From positions 1-45,444 of the forward strand of contig CANRGR010000005.1 of NCBI GenBank assembly GCA_947630245.1: a stretch of DNA of 45,444 nucleotides, given 5' to 3'. The notes under the pieces were generated by a model. That model worked only from the letters and a program-made list of their open reading frames with translations. It did no database searches and was not told the DNA's origin. This DNA is from an uncultured Clostridia bacterium (GTDB lineage: Bacteria; Bacillota; Clostridia; Christensenellales; Borkfalkiaceae). Of this stretch, positions 8,513 through 15,738 are shown one piece after another (the stretch's first letter is position 1; every line of letters starts with the position of its first letter). The translations under genes and the position numbers were made by a program.

Positions 8513-9448
8513 ATGTCATTGGTAACAACCACGGAAATGTTCCGCAAGGCGTACGAAGGCGGCTATGCAGTGGGCGCGTTCAACGTCAACAATATGGAGA
8601 TGATCCAGGCAATCGTCGAAGCGGCGAACGAGCTCCGTTCGCCCGTCATTCTCCAAGTCTCCGCCGGCGCGAGAAAGTATGCGAATCCCGTCTATCTCCG
8701 CCATCTCGTCGCCGCGGCGGTCGAAACGACGGATATCCCCGTCGCGATGCATCTCGATCACGGCGCGGATTTCGAGATCTGCAAGAGCTGTATCGACGTC
8801 GGCTTCACTTCCGTCATGATCGACGCGTCGTCCAAGCCGTGGGAGGAGAACATCGCCCTCACGAAGCAGGTCGTGGAATATGCGCACGATCACGGCGTCG
8901 TCGTCGAGGCGGAACTCGGGAAACTCGCGGGCATTGAGGACGACGTAAACGTCGCCGCGCACGACGCGCAGTTCACTTCTCCCGACGAAGTGCAGGAATT
9001 CACCTCCCGCACGGGCATCGACTCGCTCGCCATTGCGATCGGCACTTCCCACGGCGCGTATAAGTTCAAACCCGGTCAGGATCCCAAACTGAGAATCGAC
9101 ATTCTCGAAGAGATCGGGCGCCGCCTTCCCGGCTTCCCCATCGTCCTTCACGGCGCGTCCTCCGTGCCGCAGGATCAGGTTGCGATCGTCAACGAATTCG
9201 GCGGCTCCATGCCCAACGCGATCGGCATTCCCGAGTCCGAACTCAGAAAGGCGGCGAAACTTGCGGTCTGCAAGATCAATATCGACTCCGACCTCCGCGT
9301 TGCGTTCACCGCCGCGATCAGAAAGCACCTTGCCGAGAATCCCTCGCACTTCGACCCCCGCCAATACCTCGGCGACGCCCGCGCGAACATGAAGGAGATG
9401 GTCAAGCACAAGATCGTCGACGTCTTGGGTTCCGCCAACAAGGCATAA
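8513..9448 (+). CDS. fba: Class II fructose-1,6-bisphosphate aldolase
   Basis: Zinc-dependent aldolase that cleaves fructose-1,6-bisphosphate to glyceraldehyde-3-phosphate and dihydroxyacetone phosphate, the central step of glycolysis and, in reverse, gluconeogenesis. 311 residues, the normal length. The motif HLDHG at 80-84 supplies the catalytic Asp82 and zinc ligand His83; further zinc ligands are His180 in GTSHGAYK and His213 in VLHGAS. KINIDSDLR and RANMKEMV are the phosphate-binding region and C-terminal helix expected for the family. It has its own promoter and a strong terminator, so it is monocistronic. Its neighbour beyond rnpB is pyk, another glycolytic gene. The tagatose-bisphosphate aldolase branch of the family is close; glycolytic use is favoured by context. 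Confidence 0.95.
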   Translation: MSLVTTTEMFRKAYEGGYAVGAFNVNNMEMIQAIVEAANELRSPVILQVSAGARKYANPVYLRHLVAAAVETTDIPVAMHLDHGADFEICKSCIDVGFTSVMIDASSKPWEENIALTKQVVEYAHDHGVVVEAELGKLAGIEDDVNVAAHDAQFTSPDEVQEFTSRTGIDSLAIAIGTSHGAYKFKPGQDPKLRIDILEEIGRRLPGFPIVLHGASSVPQDQVAIVNEFGGSMPNAIGIPESELRKAAKLAVCKINIDSDLRVAFTAAIRKHLAENPSHFDPRQYLGDARANMKEMVKHKIVDVLGSANKA

Positions 9449-9466
9449 GCAAATTTTTCATTCGAA

Positions 9467-9499
9467 AAGGCAAGGAACAATCCTTGCCTTCTTCTTTTT
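9467..9499 (+). terminator. Rho-independent terminator of fba
   Basis: Ten-base-pair stem AAGGCAAGGA / TCCTTGCCTT with an ACAA tetraloop, followed by CTTCTTTTT. Confidence 0.93.
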
Positions 9500-9528
9500 G
9501 CGCCGCGGGAGCGAATTTTTTATATACC

Positions 9529-9563
9529 GCAAGTCCGCCCCGCAAAGAGCGGGGCGGACTTGC
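9529..9563. repeat. Perfect 15-bp inverted repeat at the 3' end of rnpB
   Basis: GCAAGTCCGCCCCGC and its exact reverse complement flank a five-base loop (AAAGA). It abuts the 3' side of the RNase P RNA. On the minus strand it is followed by GGTATATAAAAAATT rather than a U-tract, so it is a stable 3' hairpin rather than a textbook intrinsic terminator. Confidence 0.85.
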
Positions 9564-9979
9564 GATCCGAGCGGGCCTGTAAGCCGGGTTCTGTCGAGCG
9601 CGGTCATTTATCTACGCCTACCGTCACCGATAGGCTCCAGCGTTATTCACGGCTCCGCTTCGGGCGGGCAACCCTATGTGAAACGGAGCCCAAACTTGCA
9701 TCGGACGGGGTTTACATGGCACGGGGCGTTACCGTCCCGTCGGTGAGCTCTTACCTCGCCTTTCCATCCTTGCTCGCAGGCAGTTCCCCCTCCCCGGAAT
9801 TTTCCGGAGCGGACGCGGGAACGTTCAACCGATTCAAACGGAAGCTGCGGGCGGTCTATTTCTGTTGCACTTTCCTTAAAGTCGCCTTCACCTGACGTTA
9901 TCAGGCGTCCTGCCCTGCGATGCCCGGACTTTCCTCATCGCACGCATGGTGCGCCGCGACCGCGCAGCCCGCTCGGATC
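9564..9979 (-). ncRNA. rnpB: RNase P RNA (M1-type ribozyme)
   Basis: Catalytic RNA of ribonuclease P, which removes 5' leaders from pre-tRNAs. On the minus strand the conserved 5' core GAGGAAAGTCC (reverse complement of 9927-9937) and the conserved 3' core ACAGAACCCGGCTTACAG (reverse complement of 9577-9594) are both present about 340 bases apart, and GAAAGTGCAACAGAAATA between them is the typical internal region. The ends pair as helix P1: GATCCGAGCGGGC at 9967-9979 with its complement at 9564-9576. That gives about 416 nucleotides, in the normal range. The -10 element lies seven bases upstream of the P1 end, so the 5' end is well supported. Short open frames here (for example 9560-9895) are not genes. 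Class A fold is likely but not proven. Confidence 0.97.
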
Positions 9980-9985
9980 CTCTCC

Positions 9986-10014
9986 ATTATAGCACGGCTA
10001 TCCCTCTTTTGCAA
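9986..10014 (-). promoter_or_regulatory. Sigma-A promoter of rnpB
   Basis: On the minus strand: -35 TTGCAA, 17-base spacer, -10 TATAAT, seven bases before the inferred 5' end of the RNA. Confidence 0.9.
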
Positions 10015-10075
10015 GCAAATTTTCTCCCGACTTTCCCGCGGGCAATTTCCTTGCGGACTATTTTTGAAAAAGTAC

Positions 10076-10103
10076 TTGATTTTTGAAAAGAGTATGGTAA
10101 AAT
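10076..10103 (+). promoter_or_regulatory. Sigma-A promoter of pyk
   Basis: -35 TTGATT, 16-base spacer, -10 TAAAAT preceded by TGG (extended -10). A GGGGGA ribosome site at 10121-10126 precedes the pyk ATG at 10133. Confidence 0.8.
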
Positions 10104-10132
10104 ATTGATAACGTCATTCAGGGGGAATCAAC

Positions 10133-11545
10133 ATGAAAAAAACAAAGATCATCTGCACGCTCGGTCCCGCTTCCGAAACGGAGGAAGTGATCGCCGCTAT
10201 GGCGGACGCAGGCATGAACGTTGCGCGGATCAATTTCTCGCACGGCACCCATGAGGAACATGCCAAAAAAATCGCCGCGATCAAGAAAGTACGGGAGGAG
10301 AAAAATATTCCCCTTCCCATCATGCTCGACACAAAGGGACCCGAGTTCCGCATCAAGACGTTCCGCGACGGAAAGATCCTTCTGCACGAGGGGGATGAGT
10401 TCACCTTCACGACCGAGGAGATCGAGGGGGACGAAACCCGCGTCTCCGTCTCCTACAAGGGCATCTGCGAGGACATGAACCCGGGCGACAAGATTCTTTT
10501 GAACAACGGGCTCATGGTGTTCGAAGTCACCGAAGTCAAGAAGCCCAACGTCCGCTGCAAGGTCGTCATCGGCGGGGAACTCTCCAACCGCAAGAGCATG
10601 TTTTTCCCCGAAAAACAGCTCAACCTCGTCTATCTGTCCGATCAGGATAAACAGGACCTTCTCTTCGGAATCGCCCAGCAGGTGGACTTTGTGGCATGTT
10701 CCTTCGTCTCCAAAGCGCAGGACATCGTCGACGTGAGAAACTTCCTCAAAGCCAACGGCTCAACGGACATCGATCTCATTGCGAAGATCGAAAACCGCGC
10801 GGGCGTGAACAATCTCAACGAAATTCTCGCCGTCTCCGACGGAATTATGATCGGACGGGGCGACATGGGCGTGGAGATCCCTTACGAGGAACTTCCCGAC
10901 ATTCAGAAAATGATCATCACCGCCTGCCGCATTGCGGGCAAACGCTGTATCACCGCAACGGAGATGCTCGAATCCATGATCAAACAACCCCGTCCCACCC
11001 GTGCGGAGATTTCGGACGTCGCGAACGCCGTCTACGACGGGTCGAGCGCGATCATGCTCTCCGGCGAGACCGCGGCGGGCGCGTATCCCGTGGAATCCGT
11101 GCGGGCGATGGCGCGCATTGCGGAACAGGCGGAAAACAGACCCGAATATATCCAGACGGTCAACGACAACAACTATCTCATCCGCGGTCTCTCCGACGCG
11201 CTCTCCCATTCCGCATGTCTGCTCGCCCGCGACGTGAAGGCAAAGGCGATCGTCGTCTGCACCCGCACGGGCGGCACGGCGAAGATGGTCTCCCGCTTCC
11301 GTCCCATGATCGACATCATCGGCATGACGACGGACGAGAAGAGCTACCGCAAACTCGCTCTGAGCTGGGGCGTCTATCCCGCGCTCAGCGAGGAATATAA
11401 CTCGGTGGACGTGCTGTTCCACTTCGCAAAACAGGCGGCGAAGGATTCGGGACTTGTGAAGAAGGGCGACGTCATCGTCATCACGGGCGGCACCCCCAAC
11501 GGCAAGAGCGGCAACTCCTCCCTCATCAATCTCGAAACCGTGTAA
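10133..11545 (+). CDS. pyk: Pyruvate kinase
   Basis: Transfers phosphate from phosphoenolpyruvate to ADP, giving pyruvate and ATP, the last step of glycolysis. 470 residues, the short bacterial form; it lacks the extra C-terminal PEP-utilising-like domain found in Bacillus-type enzymes. Key stretches: KIICTLGPAS at the start, NVARINFSHG, LDTKGPEFRI, the B domain (about 70-165), IAKIENRAG with the catalytic Lys, DGIMIGRGDMGVEIP for metal and phosphate, and PRPTRAEISDVANAV with SGETAAGAYP. The C-terminal domain includes VCTRTGGTAKMVSRFRP, the usual effector-site region. It has its own promoter and terminator. Control by sugar phosphates may be allosteric, and the neighbouring RpiR-type regulator could be relevant, though nothing in the pyk promoter proves that. 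Confidence 0.97.
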   Translation: MKKTKIICTLGPASETEEVIAAMADAGMNVARINFSHGTHEEHAKKIAAIKKVREEKNIPLPIMLDTKGPEFRIKTFRDGKILLHEGDEFTFTTEEIEGDETRVSVSYKGICEDMNPGDKILLNNGLMVFEVTEVKKPNVRCKVVIGGELSNRKSMFFPEKQLNLVYLSDQDKQDLLFGIAQQVDFVACSFVSKAQDIVDVRNFLKANGSTDIDLIAKIENRAGVNNLNEILAVSDGIMIGRGDMGVEIPYEELPDIQKMIITACRIAGKRCITATEMLESMIKQPRPTRAEISDVANAVYDGSSAIMLSGETAAGAYPVESVRAMARIAEQAENRPEYIQTVNDNNYLIRGLSDALSHSACLLARDVKAKAIVVCTRTGGTAKMVSRFRPMIDIIGMTTDEKSYRKLALSWGVYPALSEEYNSVDVLFHFAKQAAKDSGLVKKGDVIVITGGTPNGKSGNSSLINLETV

Positions 11546-11570
11546 ACAAACTAACTATCTCTAAAGATAT

Positions 11571-11603
11571 ACGGGACCCGACGCGTCGGATCCCGTTTTT
11601 TTT
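11571..11603 (+). terminator. Rho-independent terminator of pyk
   Basis: Stem ACGGGAcCCGACG / CGTCGGaTCCCGT followed by a run of eight T. The gene on the other strand ends just beyond, at 11627. Confidence 0.95.
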
Positions 11604-11626
11604 AACCGTTTTCGCCCGGCAAACTC

Positions 11627-12370
11627 CTAATCCGTTTGCAGGACGTCTTTCGCCGCGTCGAACCGCGCGCGGTCGGAGCGGTAAAGGGCGGTGCAAAAGA
11701 CGTCCACGAGAAATTGCCGCGCGATTTTCCCCTCCGGAAGAGCGGGAAAGAGCGCACAGTCCGCCGCACGGGTGAGTTCGCCCGATCCGCATCCGACGGC
11801 GAGAATCCGCACGCCGCGGCTTCTCGCAAGCGAAACGGTGGAAATCTCCCCCTCGCCGAGAAGGAGCAGGACGTCCCCGCCGCCGCTCGCCGCGACGAGT
11901 TCCCGCCGCATTTTTTCCGTCTCCTCGCTCACCGCAAATATACCGAGCGAGAGCAGACGCTCCTTGAATTCCCTTCCCCATGCCGACGACGCGCCGCAAC
12001 AGTGAACCGTCGCCGCCGCCCGCAGAATCATACACGCCCGCTTGACCGCGTTTGCATCCAACGTCCGCCCGATCCGCTCGATCTCTTCCGAATGAGAACG
12101 GATCAGATTGTCCACAATTTCTACGTCACCCGCCGCCTGCAAGTCCCTCTCCCGCGCCAGACTCAGACGAAAATCGGTATACCCGCAGTATCCGAGCGCA
12201 CGGCAGAACCGCAGAACGGTCGCCTCCGCAACCCCCGTCTCCCGCGCAAGCTCCGTGATCGTGCAGCACGCAACCGCGCGCGGATCCGCGGAATTCAGAA
12301 AGGAAAAAAGTTTTCTCTGCCCCTTCGTCGGCTTCGGAATGCGGGACATGCGCTCCGAAATCTCCCCCAT
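11627..12370 (-). CDS. RpiR/MurR-family transcriptional regulator (HTH + SIS)
   Basis: 247 residues. The N-terminal about 80 residues form an HTH_6 domain: TITELARETGVAEATVLRFCRALGY is the recognition region typical of RpiR proteins (shown here only up to its core VAEATVLRFCRALGY). Residues about 110-240 form a SIS sugar-phosphate-binding domain, including VHCCGASSAWGREFKERL and GGGDVLLLLGEGE. Such regulators sense phosphosugars and control sugar, amino-sugar or cell-wall-sugar genes. The ATG at 12370 has a GAGGAGGG site; a second Met seven codons in is less well served. It is transcribed away from an XRE-type regulator gene from overlapping divergent promoters, with palindromes in between, so autoregulation is plausible. 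No sugar gene is adjacent; the nearest metabolic gene is pyk, tail to tail. Confidence 0.88.
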   Translation of the reverse strand: MGEISERMSRIPKPTKGQRKLFSFLNSADPRAVACCTITELARETGVAEATVLRFCRALGYCGYTDFRLSLARERDLQAAGDVEIVDNLIRSHSEEIERIGRTLDANAVKRACMILRAAATVHCCGASSAWGREFKERLLSLGIFAVSEETEKMRRELVAASGGGDVLLLLGEGEISTVSLARSRGVRILAVGCGSGELTRAADCALFPALPEGKIARQFLVDVFCTALYRSDRARFDAAKDVLQTD

Positions 12371-12387
12371 CGCGCCCTCCTCGCTTC

Positions 12388-12417
12388 ATTATAGTACGCT
12401 GTAAACGTACTTGTCAA
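12388..12417 (-). promoter_or_regulatory. Sigma-A promoter of the RpiR-type regulator
   Basis: On the minus strand: consensus -35 TTGACA, 18-base spacer, consensus -10 TATAAT. Confidence 0.85.
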
Positions 12418-12419
12418 GT
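12394..12419. promoter_or_regulatory. Candidate operators: two adjoining palindromes
   Basis: GTACG-7-CGTAC at 12394-12410 fills the spacer of the RpiR-type promoter, and ACTTG-T-CAAGT at 12409-12419 covers its -35 and the -35 region of the divergent XRE promoter. GTAC recurs at 12426-12429. Binding by either regulator would affect both genes. The identity of the binding protein is inference. Confidence 0.55.
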
Positions 12420-12437
12420 ATTGGCGTACTTTTTTCC

Positions 12438-12443
12438 TATAAT
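12438..12443 (+). promoter_or_regulatory. -10 element of the XRE-type gene, immediately upstream of its ATG
   Basis: TATAAT ends six bases before the A of the ATG at 12450, so the expected transcription start coincides with the start codon. The -35 region (around 12412-12420) is poor, suggesting dependence on an activator or weak expression. Confidence 0.65.
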
Positions 12444-12449
12444 TTTTTT

Positions 12450-12665
12450 ATGGACAAGATTACGAAATTTCAGACACGATTCAACGAGGCGTTGCGCTAC
12501 TCCGACATGAAGCAGACGGAACTCGCGAAAGCCGCGAACGTCTCCAAGCAATGTATCTCCGACTACAAGGCGGGAAAGAGCGTTCCGGGGATCGACACGC
12601 TGGTTTTGCTCTGCCGCGCGCTCGACGTCTCCGCGGACTATCTTCTCGGGCTCGACGACGACTGA
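12450..12665 (+). CDS. Small XRE-family (Cro/CI-type HTH) regulator, probably leaderless
   Basis: 71 residues, almost entirely one HTH_3 domain: MKQTELAKAANVSKQCISDY and KAGKSVPGIDTLVLLCRALDV, ending in SADYLLGLDDD, the common end of solo XRE proteins. A longer reading from 12411 adds 13 residues, but those would be translated from promoter DNA (the TATAAT lies inside), and they do not belong to the family. The ATG at 12450 is preceded by T-rich sequence without any Shine-Dalgarno site, and sits where transcription should begin, so the mRNA is likely leaderless. Divergent to the RpiR-type regulator. No toxin or phage gene is adjacent; target unknown. Confidence 0.85.
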   Translation: MDKITKFQTRFNEALRYSDMKQTELAKAANVSKQCISDYKAGKSVPGIDTLVLLCRALDVSADYLLGLDDD

Positions 12666-12703
12666 GCCCTTTTATCATCTAACCTCACAGCGGCAACGGG
12701 ACG

Positions 12704-12790
12704 GATCAAGGCGATGTTTCGGCTTCGCTCACCTATTTTGGAACGCCTTTCCGTTCATACCGATTGGAGCGCGTGGAGAAATCTCGATAA
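12704..12790 (-). repeat. Diverged copy of the dispersed repeat found at the right end
   Basis: Read on the plus strand, GATCAAGGCGATGTTTCG and TATTTTGGAACGCCT match the reverse complement of 45008-45048 nearly base for base, with an eight-base difference between them. The following TTCATACCGA and GTGGAGAAATCTC match other segments of the same right-end repeat block. No gene is seen in 12666-12957; this copy, the hairpin and the tandem repeats fill most of that gap. Confidence 0.8.
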
Positions 12791-12792
12791 AC

Positions 12793-12833
12793 ACCGCCGC
12801 CGCGCTTTCCGACAGGGAAAGCGCGGCGGCGGT
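12793..12833. repeat. Perfect 18-bp inverted repeat (stable hairpin)
   Basis: ACCGCCGCCGCGCTTTCC pairs exactly with its complement at 12816-12833 across a five-base loop (GACAG). There is no T-run on either side. It lies between the converging XRE-type gene and the kinase operon and may stop or protect transcripts from both sides. Confidence 0.85.
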
Positions 12834-12917
12834 TCGCATTATAAATCCATTCTTGGCGGTTCGCATTACCGTTCCATTTTATAGCCGTTCGTATTATCAT
12901 TCCATTCTGAGCCGAAC
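12829..12917. repeat. Imperfect tandem repeats, 27-28 bp, three copies plus a fragment
   Basis: Units begin at 12829, 12856 and 12884 with a fragment at 12911. Each has GCsGTTCGyATTA near its start and CCATTyT near its end. They overlap the right arm of the preceding hairpin. Confidence 0.65.
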
Positions 12918-12957
12918 TTGCTATTTTTTCACGGTTCGTTTTTTAACGTTTTACGGT

Positions 12958-13605
12958 TCAGTTTTTCAAGACTTCCTTCATCGTTTCGACGGCGGCGGTG
13001 CGGTTGTCGCAACCCGTCTTTTCATAGATGACGGAGATGTAGTTGCGGGACGTCCCGTCGGTGAGTTTGAGCGCGGAGGCGATCTGCTTGTTCGTGAATC
13101 CCTCGCAGAGCATGAGCGCAATCTGCACTTCCCGCTCGGAAAATCCGAAGCGCCGTTTCAGCTTGATCTCCCGGTCGCTCGTCACCAACTTCGCGGCGTC
13201 GGCGATGCGGCGGGCGATCTTGGCGGGCAGAATCGTATCCCCCGCATAGGCGTTCTTCACGGCGTCGATGAGGGCGGAGGCGGAAGTGTCTTTGAGCAGA
13301 TAGCCGCTCGCGCCGTTGTTGATCGCGCTCAGAATATAGTCGCTGTCGTCGAAGGTCGTGAGAATGAGGACCTTCGTCTCGGGATTTTTGCGCTTGATCT
13401 CCATCGTCGCGATGACGCCGTTCATATTGGGCATGCGGATGTCCATGAGCACGACGTCGGGCTTTGCGCAGTCCATGAGAGACACCGCCTCGGCGCCGTC
13501 TTTGGCGATCCCGACAACTTCGAGATCGGGAGAGGTTTCGAGCACGCTCTTGATCCCGTCCGCGAGCAAGAGCTGGTCGTCTGCGAGCAGTACTTTGATT
13601 TTCAT
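12958..13605 (-). CDS. NarL/LuxR-type response regulator
   Basis: 215 residues: receiver domain (1-120) and a LuxR-type DNA-binding domain (about 148-210). In the receiver, acidic residues D9 and D10, the phospho-acceptor D55 in VVLMDIRMPNMNG, T83/T84 in ILTTFDD and K104 in YLLKD are all present. The output domain reads FGFSEREVQIALMLCEG and TNKQIASALKLTDGTSRNYI, where the usual T-V-K (TEGTVKNYI) is TDGTSRNYI. It regulates transcription when phosphorylated by the adjacent kinase. Its ATG overlaps the stop of the kinase gene (ATGA), and AAGGAGG lies in the kinase coding end, so the pair is translationally coupled. Targets are not evident; such pairs often control envelope-stress exporters, but none is adjacent. 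Confidence 0.93.
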   Translation of the reverse strand: MKIKVLLADDQLLLADGIKSVLETSPDLEVVGIAKDGAEAVSLMDCAKPDVVLMDIRMPNMNGVIATMEIKRKNPETKVLILTTFDDSDYILSAINNGASGYLLKDTSASALIDAVKNAYAGDTILPAKIARRIADAAKLVTSDREIKLKRRFGFSEREVQIALMLCEGFTNKQIASALKLTDGTSRNYISVIYEKTGCDNRTAAVETMKEVLKN

Positions 13606-14873
13606 TGCTTTCCTCCTTCGCTCCGCAGGTCCGCCGGAAGCGTAAGATGTATTTCGAATCCCTCGCCGGGTTCGGTCTCAAACCAGACCTGCCCGCCGAG
13701 GCTTGCCGCCCTCCGATGCATTCCGGAGAGCCCGAATCCCTCCTTCAATGCGGAGAGCTCCATCCCCTTGCCGTTGTCCGAGAGGAAGAAGCGGACGATC
13801 CCCTTCTGTTCTTTGAGTTCGAACCAGAAGGCGGTCGCGCCGCCGTGGCGGAGTCCGTTCGAGATTCCCTCTTTGAGCGTATTGGTCAAAAAGCGCGATT
13901 TGGCGTCGCACAGGCGCAGGTCCGCCACATCGTAGCGGAACGTGATGTCCGTCCCGTCCGAAGATTCGTGAATGATCGACAGCAGTTCCTCGCGGAGCGT
14001 GGGCCTCTGCTCCATGCCGGAGAGAAGGTGCACGCTCTCGCGGAGCTCTTCGAGGGCGTTCTTCGCTTGCAGATTCGCCGCCGCGAGTTTTCGCTTCGCG
14101 TCCTCGGGATCGGAATCGAGCACCAGCCGCGCCGCCTCCGTCTGCATGATGACGGTCGTGATCGAATGCCCCGCCGTGTCGTGAATCTCCTTTGCAATCC
14201 GCTGGCGCTCTTCCAAAAGCGTGACCGTTTGCAGTTCCAGATTCGCCGCCCGCAGTTTTTCGTTGCTCTCGTTGAGCTTTTGGTTGCTCTCGTTGAGCTC
14301 TTCGATCGCCTGCGCGATTTCGAGATTCTTTCGGTAGACTTGAAGGGTAAAATTGACGATGAGAAAGTGCAGAATGAGGACGATGAGATCGTTGAACGCG
14401 CTCGACACGCTCGCCCAGATGTTCAGCTCCCCGCTGCGGAATGCGCTCGAAATCGCAAACGTGGCAAGGAACAGCACGATACTGCACGCGCCCATCGCGA
14501 TACTGCCCGAGAGCTTCTTCTGGCTGAGATAAAATTCCGTGAGAATGACGACGTACATCGTCGAGATGAGCGCCCCATCCGTGAAAAAGGTGATGACAAG
14601 GAGCAGGAGCGTATCGAGGACGTAGCAGACGATCTTGTGTTTGAACGAGCGCAGTCCCCAGATCTTGACGGCGTTTTCCACGGCGAGCGCGATCTCCGCC
14701 GCAAGCGTGATCCAGATCCCGTATGAGATCATCGTGTCGAAATTGCTGGCAAAGACAACGACTTCCACGACGATGAGCACGGCAAAAATGAGCGCCTTCC
14801 CCGCGGGAATCAGCGTTTCGAGCCGCCCCTGCCTGAGCAGGGTGATGGGATTGTGCATCATTTTTCCGTTCAT
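13602..14873 (-). CDS. Membrane sensor histidine kinase, HisKA_3 (NarX/DesK-like) type
   Basis: 423 residues. About six hydrophobic segments lie between residues 25 and 178 (for example ALIFAVLIVVEVVVFAS and LLLLVITFFTDGALIS) with no large extracellular domain, so the signal is probably sensed in or at the membrane. A coiled coil follows (about 185-220), where NESNQKL and NESNEKL are a tandem duplication. The phospho-accepting His231 lies in RQRIAKEIHDTAGHS, the HisKA_3 signature. The C-terminal ATPase part has NTLKEGISNGLRHGG (N box), DNGKGM (G1) and GFGLSGMHRRA (G2). It is coupled at both ends: its ATG overlaps the stop of the radC-like gene and its stop overlaps the response regulator ATG. 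The ribosome site is weak, which fits dependence on coupling. Confidence 0.92.
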   Translation of the reverse strand: MNGKMMHNPITLLRQGRLETLIPAGKALIFAVLIVVEVVVFASNFDTMISYGIWITLAAEIALAVENAVKIWGLRSFKHKIVCYVLDTLLLLVITFFTDGALISTMYVVILTEFYLSQKKLSGSIAMGACSIVLFLATFAISSAFRSGELNIWASVSSAFNDLIVLILHFLIVNFTLQVYRKNLEIAQAIEELNESNQKLNESNEKLRAANLELQTVTLLEERQRIAKEIHDTAGHSITTVIMQTEAARLVLDSDPEDAKRKLAAANLQAKNALEELRESVHLLSGMEQRPTLREELLSIIHESSDGTDITFRYDVADLRLCDAKSRFLTNTLKEGISNGLRHGGATAFWFELKEQKGIVRFFLSDNGKGMELSALKEGFGLSGMHRRAASLGGQVWFETEPGEGFEIHLTLPADLRSEGGKQ

Positions 14874-15580
14874 ATTCTTTTGAGAAGCGCCGCAACGTCA
14901 TACCGCTCGCAGATCTGTGCGAGTTTTCCCGTCTTGTAATAGCTGTATTGTCCCTCGGGACTCACGATGAGATGTTCGGCAAGCCTGATGTTGTGCAGGG
15001 AGCAGATGAGCTGTACCTGTTCGGTAAAATAGTCGTCTTGGGCGGAGGGAAGACAGGTCCCCTTCAAATGATTGTGCGCGACGACGATCTTCGTCGGCTG
15101 GGCGGCGACGATGAACCGCGTGATCTCGCCGGGGTCGAAACAGACGCTGTCCGAATCGTTGGAGGAAAAGCGCTTGCTCGACTTGACGCGCGAATTGGCG
15201 TCCAGCGCGTAGAGTTCGAGCACTTCGCAGTCGAGCCCGGAAAATCTTCCGCTCACAAAGCGGGAAAATTCCTCGTAATTGAACGCCGAAGGACGGACGG
15301 TCATTCCCGTTTCGTTGACCCGTTTGAAGATCAGACCGATCCCGCGCAGATAAGCCGCCGTCGACTCCCCCACGCCGTTCACTTGTTCGAGTTCCTCTTT
15401 CGTCGCGTTGAAAACGCCCGCAAGACTGCCGAACGAGGAGAGAAGCTCGTGCGCGATCCCGTTCGTGTTCCTTCTCGGGATCGCAAAAAACAGCAGGATT
15501 TCCAGGAGCTCATGATCCTGCAAGCCGTGCGCCTCGCCCTCCAACCGTTCGAGCATTCTCTGTCTGTGTCCTTCGTGCAT
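14870..15580 (-). CDS. radC: RadC family protein (HhH + JAB metalloprotease-like)
   Basis: 236 residues, the usual length. The N-terminal part has a helix-hairpin-helix region (NGIAHELLSSFGSLAGVF, then LEQVNGVGESTAAYL). The C-terminal JAB/MPN-like domain has the metal motif AHNHLKGTCLPSAQDD, the RadC version of H-x-H-x10-D with HNHPSG changed to HNHLKG. RadC was named for a repair phenotype in E. coli that was later withdrawn, so its role is unresolved. It has a GGGGG ribosome site and a strong promoter of its own. It overlaps the kinase gene by the ATGA arrangement, which makes it the first gene of a radC-kinase-regulator operon; I do not know this as a standard arrangement. Confidence 0.9.
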   Translation of the reverse strand: MHEGHRQRMLERLEGEAHGLQDHELLEILLFFAIPRRNTNGIAHELLSSFGSLAGVFNATKEELEQVNGVGESTAAYLRGIGLIFKRVNETGMTVRPSAFNYEEFSRFVSGRFSGLDCEVLELYALDANSRVKSSKRFSSNDSDSVCFDPGEITRFIVAAQPTKIVVAHNHLKGTCLPSAQDDYFTEQVQLICSLHNIRLAEHLIVSPEGQYSYYKTGKLAQICERYDVAALLKRI

Positions 15581-15600
15581 TTTTTGCCCCCATCCCGATC

Positions 15601-15629
15601 ATTATAGCATAAAAATTTCGGATTGGCAA
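15601..15629 (-). promoter_or_regulatory. Sigma-A promoter of the radC-kinase-regulator operon
   Basis: On the minus strand: -35 TTGCCA, 17-base spacer, -10 TATAAT preceded by TGC (extended -10). Confidence 0.88.
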
Positions 15630-15680
15630 AAAAAACATCCTCTTTTCCGAAAAAAACATCAACGGTTTTGAGTTGCGGGG

Positions 15681-15709
15681 TTGACAATCAGTTCACATTG
15701 TGATATAAT
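15681..15709 (+). promoter_or_regulatory. Consensus sigma-A promoter of the dipeptidase gene
   Basis: -35 TTGACA, 17-base spacer, -10 TATAAT: full consensus at both hexamers. GGGAGG at 15725-15730 precedes the ATG at 15739. Confidence 0.95.
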
Positions 15710-15738
15710 CCCCCTCGTAACTCAGGGAGGGCAGTAAA

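Noticed and set aside
9498-10108. Small plus-strand open frames over rnpB
   Set aside because: The region is RNase P RNA on the minus strand, shown by conserved 5' and 3' cores and pairing of helix P1.
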